This document shows positions 31,019 through 42,136 of a DNA stretch of 64,000 nt, one piece after another. The notes beneath the pieces are model-generated. The model was not told the origin of the DNA, did no database searches, and saw only the letters and a program-made list of their open reading frames with translations. Made by a program: the position numbers and the translations under genes. Every line of letters starts with the position of its first letter. The first letter of the stretch is position 1. This DNA is from Acanthosepion lycidas (Eukaryota; Mollusca; Cephalopoda; Sepiida; Sepiidae). Location of the stretch: NCBI GenBank assembly GCA_963932145.1, contig OZ010574.1, forward strand, positions 64,179,378 through 64,243,377, written 5' to 3'.

Positions 31019-34000
31019 ATTAATATGACTCCCAAGAAAAATCTTCTCTTGGAAGAAAATCTTCTGCTGTCATAAGGAAAGAGAGGTAGAGATTAGTTGA
31101 AACAGAAGAACAAAGGCAATTGAATCTCCATAGTAACAAAAGGATAATTGAATCTCCATAGTAACAAAATGATAATTGAATCTCCATAGTAACAAAAGGA
31201 TAATTGAATCTCCATAGTAACAAAATGATAATTGAATCTCCATAGTAACAAAAGGATAATTGAAGAGATAAGATATCATCAAAGTCAAGAGCAGAGAAAA
31301 GAAGAGCTCGAAGAAACAAGAAGACATGGAAGACACAGACAAAATGAGCCTGAGTCTCAAGGTCTCACAGGTTGAAAGAGATGGGGGTTAGAAATCAACA
31401 AAAAAAAGACAAAATGAAACTGAAGTGCAAAAATCTGAAAGACTTTCTCTTGACAGGTCAAGAATTTCTCACTCACATAACAAACAATTTTTTCACTGGC
31501 ACTCGGCTGCTATGAGATATGATCAAACAACTGATTATGCATCAAATCCTAAAGTTTAGATTAGTGCAATGACAAAACATTTACTTACTGGGGAGCCAAA
31601 AATTGAGAAAATGAACCTTCTGGTATGTGCTGCACAGGTGGGAAGGTCAAGTTGAAGCTTCTACAAGATCCCTTAGAACCACTTTTCACTGGTGCTACTA
31701 ATTATTTAAAAGACTTTCATTAAAACATTAAGAACTATAACAGTACATTCAACCTGACCTTTTTTGTTACTAAGATCATTTCTGAGAGAAGATTTATGAC
31801 TACATTTAAACTTCAAGGGCAAGTGTATGACCGTATTGAAACTTTATTGCCACTACCAAATGAAGAAGCTCAATTTCTTCAACTTTATTTTGGGTCTGAT
31901 TTGGTGCAACAGACTCAAAAAAAAGTGTTGATGTAATACAATCAAAAAGCTGCAAGATCTGCTTCATGAAAGAAAATTAAGTTATGTGGAAAGCTTTAAA
32001 TTTGCTCTAGAATCATCACCATCCCCCGAATGCAAGATTGCTAAAGATTCTGACAAAAGGCCCACAAGTGAGTAATGAATAGTTGCAATAATCACAAGAG
32101 TTTGGAAAATATGATATTGTTCTTCAAGATCATGATAAAGGAGCTAAAAAGAATATATCATTCGTAGGGTGCTTTACAATACCCACTGCTGATGTTGAAG
32201 ACAGGTATCATTTTTGAATTTCTCATATCAGAGGAAACTGCAATAAGACTGATTTATGCATGGACTTTTATGCTTTGTTCCTTATGATCCAAGAAAATGT
32301 TTTAATCACCTTCACAGAGCCCAAAACCTGTTCCACCAGTTTGTTGTAGATGTGCATGCCAAGATGGAGGGAGAAAGCATATATCAAGTCTCACCAAAGA
32401 GCATCATCATATATCCATCTACGAGATGTCATTAACAATGTTGTCATAGGTGAAATTGGTCAACCAGTCATTTTTCCATCAGTCCTTGGAACTTGGCAGT
32501 CCAAGATATATGCATAAAATTTGTTTATAACATTCACCTGTTATCCCAATTGGAATGAAATTAATGCTGAACTTCTCTCTGGACAAAAGCCACAAAAAAG
32601 ACATGACCTAATTACAAGAGTTTTCAGGTTAAGAGTGATTAAATTAATGGAAAATGATTACCTCAGGGAAAGTTTTAATGATGTAAGATGCTACATGTAT
32701 ACCTTTGAGTGGCAAAAATGAGGTCTTCCTTATATCCACATCTTGAAATGGATGATGGTGAAAATTCACACCAGTCAAGTGGATTATATAATATCTGCAG
32801 AAATTGTCCCTCTATGATTGATAACAAGTGCACCAAGCATTATACAGGAAGTTTCTTAAAGGAAACACAAATTGGAGAAAACGGTTATCTTTCTTATAGA
32901 AGAAGAAAGCCAGATGATGGCAGATCTGAGGCAGTAATTGGATCAGAACAAAATTAAGTAATTAACAATAGATAGATCGTTCCATACAGTCACCTACTCT
33001 TGAAAACCTTTGACGCTCACATCAGTGTTGAGTTCTGTAATTCTGTAAAGCCAATTAAATAAGTCTCCAAATATGTCAACAAAGGATCAAATGCAACAAT
33101 GTCTGCTTTACAAGAAACAAACAATGCAAGCAAAATTAGGCAAAACCAAACATTAAACTGAAGAGATGAAGTAAGCCTGTACCAGCAAGTTTAATACATT
33201 AGCAGCAATGAAGCAATATGGAGGATATTTAGATTTCCCATTCATGTGCGATATCCAATAGTTCAGCCACTAGATATTCATTTAGAAAATAGACAGTGTT
33301 TACGCATCTGAGGCAAATGCAGCTCGGCAAATTTTAACTCCAACAGAGATTTACACTTACAGCTTTCTTCAAGCTTTGTGCAAGATATTTTTTTGCTAAG
33401 ACAATCTAAGACAATCATCAGCTTTCATCATATTACACCTGGAAAAATGGCAGCTGGAACAGATAAAAAGGGGGTGAACTAGTTGTTGGATTTTCAGGTA
33501 TCAAATTTGATAGTGCACTTGGAAGAGTTTATACTGTAAATCTCAACCAACAAGAATGTTTCTTTCTCAGAATGCTGTTTCTTCATGTCAAAAGTCCTAC
33601 TTCATTTGAAGATATCCATATTGTCAATGGATCAGTGTGCTTAAACATTATGCTCATGACATAATTATAGATATTGTTAGATACCAGAAAGGTAGAATAT
33701 TCTTCCTCGATGCACCTGGTGGAACAGGAAAAATATTTGTTACCACCTTACTACTGGCCAAGGTAAGAAGTCAAAAACATATTGCATTTGCAGTTGCTTC
33801 ATCAGGGATTGCACCTACATTATTACCTGGGGGAAGGACAGCTCATTCAGTATCCAAACTTTCACTGGACCTGAACAGGAATGAAAATCTTATGTGCAAT
33901 ATACCAAAGAATTCTGGAATTACATAAGTTATCAAAAAGTGTTACTTGATTGTTTAGGATGAATACACTATGAACCCTAAGAGAGATTTTGGAGCTTTGG

Positions 34001-34270
34001 ATAGAACACTAAGAGACATGGGAGACAATGATTCTCTGATGGGTAGAATATCTGTGCTTCTCTCTGGTGACTTTAGACAAATCCTTCCTGTCATTCCAAA
34101 AGATATGAGAGCAGAAAAAATTTGAGATTCATTGAAATCATCTATGTTATGGAGACATGTGAAAATCCTAAAATTGACATCTAATATGAAAGCATACCTG
34201 TCTGGAGATATAGCATCAAATGAATTTGCTGGAAACTTGCTAACTCAGGTGAGCGTCCCAATTGACTCTG
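31019..34270 (+). pseudogene. Helitron relic (Rep/helicase transposase)
   Basis: Fragments in many frames follow the order of Helitron RepHel proteins. The basic N-terminus is near 31027. An LPNEEAQFLQLYFGSD-like block follows at about 31850-31900, then FVVDVHAKME (32340). The Rep segment is FITFTCYPNWNEINAELLSG (32524), followed by RHDLITRVFRLRV. A 'YTGSFLKETQIGENGYLSYR' block lies at 32845, 'KYVNKGS' at 33070 and GRVYTVN with ECFFLRMLLLHVK at 33517-33590. The PIF1-like helicase starts near 33637, with a Walker A of APGGTGKIF in which the usual Thr after Lys is Ile. A DEY Walker B follows at 33960, where the preceding Trp codon is TAG, and GDFRQILPVIP is motif III (34070). Multiple stops and shifts make it dead. 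Family assignment is established knowledge applied to visible motifs. Confidence 0.85.
31113..31262. repeat. 28-bp tandem repeat with alternating 56-bp dimers, inside the Helitron
   Basis: The unit 'gataattgaatctccatagt' plus 'aacaaaa' recurs more than five times. Units alternate between an AG and an AT start, so the true period is 56 bp. It interrupts the Helitron N-terminal region. Minus-strand open frames here are artefacts of the repeat. Confidence 0.9.
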
Positions 34271-34271
34271 C

Positions 34272-34757
34272 CATAGAAGCTGCCCAGTCTTCACTTTCCA
34301 GTCTTGATAGTGCCCAAAAGTATCTCCATGTTCTTGTTGGTGATAAACTATTTTCCACCCTGCAACTCCTTTCTCAAAGACAAAATGTCACAAGCGTCTC
34401 ACTGGACTCTCACTATTTCCATGGAAAGTGTTCAGATAAACTACATTCCTTAGTTCTACCAGTTCTTACCTTCATGGTCTCTACCAAACCACCCTCATTC
34501 TCTTTGAATTCTATTGGTGAGATGTAAGTTCCACTTGAGTAACTTCTTCCCATAAACTGCCACTCTGTGAAACTGACTCCAGAGATGATGCTTCTCCACT
34601 TAATTCAGTCTTAACCTGTTCAAGTCTAGGGCTATAACAGTTGTCTTCCCCACACACATCTGTATAAATCTGTCTCTCTAACTCTGTAACCCTTTACGTT
34701 GAGTGAGTCCAAAGGCTTGTACAGGGTGAACATCATTGTAAAAAAAAAAAAAAAAAT
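34272..34757 (+). mobile_element. LINE-B 3' end joined to the Helitron
   Basis: The RT tail reads AAQSSLSSLDSAQKYLHVLV, then GDKLFSTLQLLSQRQ and 'YFHGKCSDKLHSLVLP'. The 3' UTR ('gagtgagtccaaaggcttgt', 'acagggtgaacatcattgt') ends in a run of 17 A at about 34740. It starts inside the Helitron helicase, and the two are in frame, so an apparent 131-residue fused frame (34132-34527) spans the junction. The fusion looks accidental. Confidence 0.82.
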
Positions 34758-35754
34758 AACTCTCAGAAAGAAGAATTATTCTTACAATCTATAATATACT
34801 TCTACTTAAAATGACCCACAAAGGATTGATAAACCGTAAAAAAGCAAATCCATCAATCCATCAGAAAAGCTTGTTATGGGAGAGGTAGACTTTCCTACAT
34901 TAGCTGTAGAAGAGCACCACATTGCCAGTAGTGTACTGAAATTGTAGATCTGTCATTTTGATTACTTGATTCTGTGGGGGAGAAGGATGGATCTTATGTC
35001 AATATGTAATTCTGTTGGCTATGTCTGTTTCCCCTAAGGGTGAATAGATTGTTTTTGTTATGCCCATCAGCAGTCACCAAAATGTTGTGTGTATGGCGGG
35101 GAGGTGGGTCATTCATATCAAAGCAGCAGAAATTAGCCTTGTGCAGAAATAACAGAAAGCATGGTAAATTGTATGTCAATTTCATACAATTTATTTATAT
35201 TTTTTGTGTGTGTTGGTGTGTGTAATTTTAGGTTACAATTGTTTTATGGTACAAGTGATAAAAGGAAGAATTTACTCTGTAGTATTACAAGTCATATCAC
35301 AAAGAGAAGTTGTTGCCCGTACTAAGGTTCATGATAAAGAGATTGAATTTTAACATCTTTTGGCAGGATGTACCTATTTCCGGCAGGAACATTTTTGTTG
35401 CATGCTGGGAGAGTTTTTATTATTTTTATTTTTTTTTAATTTATTTTAAACAAAGTTTAAATGTTATTGTTGTATTTTATTCATATTTTTTATTATTACT
35501 ATTAATAGTATTATAATTATTATTTTATATTTTATTTTTATTTATTTATAATAATTATGTCCCTACACCCCACTGGTAGCAGTTAACTCCACAAAGCTCC
35601 ACTTTTCCTTTGACCAGAAGCTCCATCTTGAAACAGTAGACTCCTTGAAAGCCTATCAGCTTCCATGCTGGTTACTTGACCAGCTCATTGTCTTTTGTCG
35701 AATTGATTCAAAAGTTGTTATCCTGATGGATTCTACAACCTTAGTGTTCATGAT
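34758..35754. other. No gene recognised
   Basis: AT-rich sequence. Opposing open frames of about 60 codons at 34994-35225 show no recognised motif. 'ggattgataaaccgtaaaaa' (34836) has a partner at about 52889, so some of this is repeat-derived. Confidence 0.4.
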
Positions 35755-36045
35755 AGAATGATCTTATTATTATTATTTATGTGCTATGTCCCTTCAGAAT
35801 GTAGGTGATCATGGCTCTTCACAACCTCCTGCCCCTTGAAGCTCTTAATAAATTTAGCCTTTTTGTTATTTCTCCTAAACCCTGTTTCACCATGCATTTA
35901 CTCAATCTCACTAAGAATGTTATGTTTTGTTTTCATCTGTCCCTCTCACCTTCAATCTGTCCTGTAAGTATCAGATTTTCCAAACCCTCTTTCCTCATAA
36001 TGTGCCCCAGAAATCTAGACTTTAGAATGATACTGAGGCAATAAA
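35755..36045 (-). mobile_element. LINE-C 3' portion (minus)
   Basis: The 'gatcatggctcttcacaacc' to 'ccaaaccctctttcctcataatgtgcc' stretch aligns with the copies at 29.56 and 28.2 kb in the same orientation. Confidence 0.65.
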
Positions 36046-36064
36046 ATTAAACTAATAGAAATGC

Positions 36065-36716
36065 AGGTTGAGTATCTTTTATTCTGAAATCCTCCAAAAT
36101 CCAAAAGATTTTCATGTCTGACATGATTTGTCACAAATGGAAAATTTCAGAAAGCACTGGGAAGGTTCCTCAGTGATGTGCAGTTGTTGTAAGTGACTTC
36201 ATCTGCCCTGGGTTCTCCAGCCCAATTACATTGGCGCCAGATTTTTGTTGGCAGTTGTCACAGCAACAGCTTTGTTCATGGATTACTTATGAGGTGTTTT
36301 ATGCTCAGCAAAAATATTCAAAGTGTCAAAAAGCCCTGCATTTATATATATTTGTAAGTAGTGATCATGCTTTTTGTACAAGTGCAGAAAGTACAAAACA
36401 TTATTTTACATGAAATCTCACGACTTAAAATCTATGTGAGCATTGCATGACTAGTACCATTACCTGTATTTGTATATACACAAAATTTATTAAATTTTAT
36501 ATATAACTACTTTGAGGGTACCTTTAGGGTATACATATTAGTTGCATTATGAAATGTAAAGGGATATCATATGTATGCTTGGCTTCTATTCCCAAGCTGC
36601 TCCATTTTATAGATGCTATATACAAATGAAATAACCTGTATTCCAAAATGCAATAATATCTGAAAACCAAAGGGCTTTCAGTTCCAAGAATTTTTAATAA
36701 AAGATTCTTGACCTGT
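36065..36716. mobile_element. Tigger/pogo-like non-autonomous DNA transposon, about 650 bp
   Basis: The left end CAGGTTGAGTATCTTTTATT is matched, inverted, at the right end (reverse complement of about 36690-36716: CAGGTCAAGAATCTTTTATT). These are inverted repeats beginning with CAG as in pogo/Tigger elements (established knowledge). TA-containing sequence follows the right end. The interior has only a 60-residue open frame with no DDE signature, so it is an internally deleted passenger. Confidence 0.65.
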
Positions 36717-36904
36717 ATTATAGAAAAGAACATTATTTACTTCATATTAACACCTTCATATTTTTATGTTTAAATTTTTTCAAGGCTGATATTTAAATAA
36801 GGTGTTATTATATTCATTATATACCACATATAGTTGCAAGAGAACAAGAAAAAACAACAATGTACAGCCAATGAGGTGGAAAGAAAAGAAGACAAAATAT
36901 GTTA

Positions 36905-37025
36905 AAATAAAATTATCTGTATTGCCAATATAATGGATCAAGGCAGAATATCTCTTTGTGGACAAGGGAAGCAACCTGATATTGGTTTTGTAAGGGTCTG
37001 GCATTGAAACTTGCATCACTTCCAT
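36905..37025. repeat. Dispersed repeat, partner of 6335-6500
   Basis: See the partner at 6335. 'aagcaacctgatattgg' and 'gggtctggcattgaaacttg' align with 6402-6450. Confidence 0.5.
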
Positions 37026-37034
37026 GAATATCCA

Positions 37035-37295
37035 GATTTTTTAAATTTATTTTTACTGTGAGGTTCACTCTGTACAAGGCCCAGAAGCCACTCAAGGTAG
37101 AGAGTTACAGTAAGAGGCATTTTATATGAGCAGGAAGGGAAAATAACAGTTAACCTTAGACTTGAACAGGTTAAGACTTTAGTGATCATGGAAACATCTT
37201 TGTGGGAGTCTGTTCACAGAATAATAGTTTATGGGAAGCTGTTTGAGTGGAACTTCTACTTACCAATGGAATAGAGAAAGAATATTGGTAGCATG
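37035..37295 (-). mobile_element. LINE-B 3' end (minus)
   Basis: 'tgaggttcactctgtacaaggccc' and 'gaagccactcaaggtagaga' mark the reversed 3' UTR. About 250 bp is retained up to the minisatellite. Confidence 0.72.
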
Positions 37296-37309
37296 GTAAG
37301 CTGTTGTAT

Positions 37310-38290
37310 TGCAAGTGGACATTTTTAAATTTTCTCTACTCTCGCATTAGAAGTAGTACTAGAATTTTTCTCTACTCTAACATTACAAGGGGACATTTGA
37401 ATTTTCTCTGTGCTAACATTATAAGGTAACATTTGAATTTTTCTCTGCTATAACATTATAAAGGGACATTTGAATTTTTCTCTACTCTAACAATACAAGG
37501 GGACATTTGAATTTTTCTCTACTCTAACTTTACAAGGGGACATTTGAATTTTTCTCTGCTATAACATTATAAAGGGACATTTGAATTTTTCTCTACTCTA
37601 ACATTACAAGGGGACATTTGAATTTTTCTCTACTCTAACATTACAAGGGGACATTTAAATTTTTCTCTGCTATAACATTATAAAGGGACATTTGAATTTT
37701 TCTCTACTCTAACATTACAAGGAGACATTTGAATTTTTCTCTACTCTAACATTACAAGGGGACATTTAAATTTTTCTCTGCTATAACATTATAAAGGGAC
37801 ATTTGAATTTTTCTCTACTCTAACATTACAAGGGGACATTTGAATTTTTCTCTACTCTAACATTACAAGGGGACATTTAAATTTTTCTCTGCTATAACAT
37901 TATAAAGGGACATTTGAATTTTTCTCCACTCTAACATTATAAGGGAACATTTGAATTTCTCTCTACTCTAACATTACAAGGGGACATTTAAATTTTTCTC
38001 TGCTATAACATTATAAAGGGACATTTGAATTTTTCTCCACTCTAACATTATAAGGGGACATTTGAATTTTTCTCCACTCTAACATTACAAGGGGACATTT
38101 AAATTTTTCTCTGCTATAACATTATAAAGGGACATTTGAATTTTTCTCTACTCTAACATTACAAGGGGACATTTGAATTTTTCTCTACTCTAACATTACA
38201 AGGGGACATTTGAATTTTTCTCTGCTATAACATTATAAAGGGACATTTGAATTTTTCTGTTCTCACATTAGAAGTAGTACTTTAGTTTAT
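37310..38290. repeat. 37-bp minisatellite with a 111-bp (trimeric) higher-order period
   Basis: The 37-bp unit is built on ACATTTGAATTTTTCTCT plus 'actctaacattacaagggg'. Every third unit is a variant with 'gctataacattataaaggg', starting at 37447, 37558, 37669, 37780, 37891, 38002, 38113 and 38224. That is eight times at exactly 111-bp spacing. Both outer edges carry a divergent unit with CATTAGAAGTAGTACT (37346 and 38264). There is no coding content. Confidence 0.95.
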
Positions 38291-39478
38291 TCTCTCTTTT
38301 ACATTTAAGCCTTTAGTTCATAATTAATATTTCATTAATTTAAACTTCTAACAGGTTTTAATACTTTAAATACACAGATATACATAATTAGTGGGTTAAA
38401 GGCATTTGATGGCAAATAAGACACATAGGTGTCTAAGATACACCCAATTTCAGCTGGGCAAATCAAGAAAAAATTAGTAATTAGTAAAATAATAAACCTA
38501 CATATGACATATAAGATACAGGGGAATTTTATAAGATATTTTTAGTAAAAAAAAATGCACTTTATATACCGTCAAATATGGTAATATTACATGACTTCTG
38601 CAACACAGTTTAGAAACCAATGGTGCCAGAAAATTGGTGGAGTACATCTGCATGAGGCAAGACAAAGAATTTTCTTTAATTGTTTGCCATCAAAAAGTGT
38701 GTGTGAATTGTGGAAAGAAGGGATCATTTCAGTTCATGATCAAATTGATTTCATACTCCAACTTCCAGTGGCATCTATCAATAAAAGATGAAAAAAAATT
38801 GATCAAATCTGATCACGCTTTAACCAGGTATTCCAAAATTTCTTCCTTGGAGCATCTCAACTGCTCATTCTGGAAATATCAAAACTATTGATTTGAGCCT
38901 AAAGCAGGAAATACCTACTGGAGACACAGAAAGAGTGTTTTGTGTCATGAGGAATTTTATATTTTATTGGAACACTGGATATATTCTTCCTTTGTCTTGT
39001 AATAAACTTGCATATTACCCATAAAAAATGATTAGATATGAATGAGAATTTCTTGAAAGATTAGTTGGCTTTTGAAAGTTCATTATTACTAAATTTTGAA
39101 TTTCTCTACTTGCAACTTTTGGGGATACTTTTCGAGTAAGCTGAGCTAATTTAGACTCTTAATGAAAGTTATTTCAAATCAAAACTCAGTATTGCTAAGT
39201 TCTCAAATATAACCTAATTTGCAACATGTTAGCTCAATCTGGCAATTCTGTTTGTAAATCATTAATATTTAATTAACAAATAACTGAATATTAAATAAGG
39301 ATTAACTTTTATTTTACAAGCAATTTAAAAAGTTCCTACATATTTTTTTTGCTATAGTAAATTTCTCCAAGAAAGATTTACTTATAGGAAAATTTGTCAA
39401 ATTGGTCTGTTTTTGAAAGTTCAGCGTGACTAAATTTTTAAACAAGTTATAAACAAATCTACCATTTTTTGTCATAAT
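38291..39478. other. No clear gene; overlapping open frames at 38591-38891
   Basis: Two plus-strand frames of 66 and 85 codons overlap in different registers (motifs such as CVNCGKKGSFQF). This may be a frameshifted relic of an unrecognised element. The rest is AT-rich and featureless. Confidence 0.3.
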
Positions 39479-39479
39479 A

Positions 39480-39559
39480 TTAGGTTGGTGCAAAAGTAAA
39501 GTCGTTTTTTCACATATGTTACTATGTGAGAAAACGACATTATTTTTGCACCAACCTAA
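39480..39559. mobile_element. Mariner-type miniature element, 80 bp
   Basis: Tips TTAGGTTGGTGCAAAAGT / GCACCAACCTAA, TA on both sides (39478-39479 and 39560-39561). A near-perfect palindrome with an ACATATGTTACTATGTG centre, closest to the copy at 18146. Confidence 0.92.
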
Positions 39560-39589
39560 TAGATTCTGTATATTTCTCTACTCTTGAAT

Positions 39590-39890
39590 ATGTTTGCAAG
39601 TAGAGCCCACTACCAGTTTATACTGCAACCATGTTGAAGGGTCCTTACAGTTTTTAGACGAGTGCACATAATTTAGCATGACCATCAGTTTGTACAAGGC
39701 CAATATACTCAAACCCTTCAGTCACAATGACTTGTGACTTTATGCTAGAACAGCTATTGACAGCTTCCAAATAGTTCCATCCATCTCAACTTCACTCACA
39801 AAGTCAACCTATGGTATTGTTTTCAGGCACTTTCCAAAGGTGTTGCATGCTAGGATAACCTCCCCAGATATCAAGAAGTCACCTTCTTGA
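39590..39890 (+). repeat. Dispersed repeat, partner of 62680-62970
   Basis: Blocks 'tttatactgcaaccatg', 'gcacataatttagcatgacc' and 'tccaaaggtgttgcatgctaggat' recur in order at 62690-62930. The class is unknown; the partner continues into a tRNA-like head. Confidence 0.7.
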
Positions 39891-39898
39891 CTTATATA

Positions 39899-40780
39899 CA
39901 GGGTGAATATAAATGAACACAAGTTTTAAAACCATTATAATCCAAAGTAAGCAATTGTGAAAGCAACAACATATTTTGAAACAAATGGGTATGAAATGGG
40001 ATTTATGAAAATACAACAAATTTTAAATTGTTCCTCCATTTTGTTGTATAACCAAGGTTGCACGTTTGATCAAATTATTGACAGACTATCCATAACTTGA
40101 GGTGTGTGCTCAACTTCTGAGGAATGTTTTCTACTTGAAGTAATATCATAGTGTCTTTGTAGTTTCAAACTTTTCTATCAGGTGAGTAATTGTTGATAGA
40201 TCAAAAATATTCCATTTTAAATTGTTCCTTGTTTTATAAGCTTTCCTCATTGCTGTTGCACTCTCATGATTAGCATCATATAGTTTCATAAGCTTCAGTC
40301 AACAGTCTAAACTAAACTTTTCATATTTTCCAGAGAATGATTTGTCTAAAGAAAATCCAGCTTATATAAATTTAATGTGTTATAAATAAAAAAATTGTCA
40401 TTATCTGATTGGTCAATTTTCAAAACATTAAAACGTGGGCACATTTGTTTTCATCCTATTTGTAATTTCAATAAAATTAAAAACAACAAGGAGAAAGATA
40501 TGGCTAAATGGTTCCATATTGGGATTTTTTATCTAGCAAGATTGTCAGCCAACTAGAACATAAGAATACTGGCGACGTACTTTCTCAAGCTGTCAAAGAC
40601 ATTTTTTTGTTTTTTTTTCTGAAGAGAAATTTCCAAATAAACGAACATACAGGGTTACAAATTAAGTTAGAATATTTAGAACACAAATAAATACATTAAA
40701 TTGGCTGAACAGAGAGTGGGGGGGGGGAAACAAAAAAAAAACACAGAAACAGAATAGGGGAGGTTGGCAAGGAACACCTG
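39899..40780. other. Possible DNA-transposon remnant, unclassified
   Basis: 'acagggtgaatataaatgaac' looks like an element end, and 40508-40600 encodes 'MVPYWDFLSSKIVSQLEHKN', vaguely like the PLD.-W--L-S/KV helix of Tc1/IS630-type transposases. The evidence is weak. G9 and A-rich runs lie at about 40715-40742. Confidence 0.2.
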
Positions 40781-40784
40781 TATT

Positions 40785-41440
40785 CATGGGATAGGAGCTG
40801 GAGGAGAATCCATTGAGAATGACCTTCAACTCATGTTTTGACAGGAATTATTGTATTAAGTCAAACAATCAACCTGTAATACCATAACGCTATAGCTTGC
40901 AAAGAAGGCCGGCATGCCAAACCCTATCAAATGCTTTGGAGATGTCTAGGGCCACAGCACGAGCTTCTCCATTATTCCAAAGAACTTGGTAGGCAATTTC
41001 AGTGATGGCCGTAAGCACATCAGCTGTAGATTGGGTAAAAGCGGAAGCCATATTGATTGTCTGAGAGCAGATTATGGGATGTATGGTGGTTAACCATTCT
41101 GACATTGATTAAAGCTTCGAAGACTTTGCCAAAGATGGTAGGAGACTGATAGGACAGTAATTAGAAGGGTCAGAGGGGTTGAAAAACAAGGTTTCTTGAG
41201 GCAGTATCTGTATAATTTGGAGAGGGCAGGCACCAGTTCAGGTGCACATTTCTTCAAGACAATGGCTGGTATCCCATCTCCACCACTAGCCTTGTGGGGG
41301 TCTAAATTAGAGATAATGCCCAATACCAATGACGAGGTTATGTGAAACTCGCTCAACAGAGCCTCAGTTCTAAGATGGAAATCAGGTATGGGTACACCGG
41401 AAGAGTCGAGCGTTGAACTGAATGAAAATGGTTAAAGATT
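40785..41440 (-). mobile_element. LINE-A internal RT fragment (minus), truncated at both ends
   Basis: Minus-strand frames read 'LGIISNLDPHKASGGDGIPA' with IVLKKCAPELVPALSKLY (41330-41190), then after a shift 'STADVLTAITEIAYQ' and 'ARAVALDISKAFDRVWHAGL' (41020-40905). This is the palm with motif A. Motifs B and C, the tail and the 3' UTR are absent, so this is not a simple 5'-truncated insertion. Confidence 0.78.
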
Positions 41441-41469
41441 GCCAAGAATGATGGGTTACAAATTAAGAA

Positions 41470-41785
41470 GAAGAATAAATGTTGGTGTTGCTCCATAAAA
41501 TTTTGTTGTTTTCTTTTGACGCTGCTTCAAATGATTATGACTTATTCCACTCAGTGGTACACTTCTTACATGACCTGTGATTCAACATTTTTGATGAAGT
41601 GAAGGAAGCTTGCTTACAGTTTTTTATTCAAAGCCAGCGGACTGGTATATGATGACTGGCAGAAGATCATTGAGAATGATGGACTTTATTCTGTAGAATA
41701 AATGTTGGTGTTCCTCCATAAAATTTTGCTGTTTTCTTTCCACTTCCTAAGCAAGTAAGGACTTTCTGGTCAACCTAATATATAC
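41470..41785 (+). pseudogene. Mariner transposase C-terminal relic
   Basis: Frames give 'FDEVKEACLQFFIQSQ', then DDWQKIIENDGLYSVE and a stop (41699-41701). This matches the C-terminal helix of mariner transposases ('...RWQK.I..NG.Y'). A TIR-like 'caacctaatata' ends it near 41784. The 'agaataaatgttggtgttg' stretch occurs twice (41468 and 41695). Confidence 0.6.
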
Positions 41786-41789
41786 ACAC

Positions 41790-41825
<36 letters not shown>

Positions 41826-41998
41826 CTTCAAACATTGTTGCAGTGGATACTTTGTATTTGAAATAGACGCCCCATTTTTATTTATTAAATAGTGTGTATT
41901 ATATCTTTGAGCCTGCTTATTGAAAAAGTTGTAGTAAAGAAAATGTGCTCTGTGGCAGATGAGTAAAAAATAATTAACTTTAATCTTTGTTTATATAG

Positions 41999-42136
41999 GG
42001 TAAAATATCTACTCAGAATATATATGTGCCTGTATATGAAATAAAGCATATGATATCAGCTGCAGATAAGGAAACAGCAAGAGATTCATCAAATAATGTG
42101 CCAGAAATAGAGAATAATGTAACAATTAAATGCTGA
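41999..42136 (+). CDS. Candidate terminal exon, hydrophilic protein tail, unknown function
   Basis: It follows an acceptor with a T-rich tract (TTTAATCTTTGTTTATATAG). Exactly one frame is open. It starts on a codon boundary (phase 0) and runs 45 codons to a TGA at 42134-42136. Encoded blocks include GKISTQNIYVPVYEIKHM and SSNNVPEIENNVTIKC: hydrophilic, no repeats, ordinary composition. The other two frames stop within 16 codons. No matching upstream exon ending in phase 0 was found. A 60-codon minus-strand frame overlaps it, so orientation is not certain. I do not recognise the product. Confidence 0.4.
   Translation, partial: GKISTQNIYVPVYEIKHMISAADKETARDSSNNVPEIENNVTIKC

Noticed and set aside
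31020..31360. Two minus-strand open frames of about 97 residues with YYGDSI repeats
   Set aside because: They are created by the 28-bp tandem repeat and lie opposite the Helitron N-terminal region.
37310..38290. CRISPR-like array
   Set aside because: The units are contiguous with no unique spacers, and the genome is eukaryotic.
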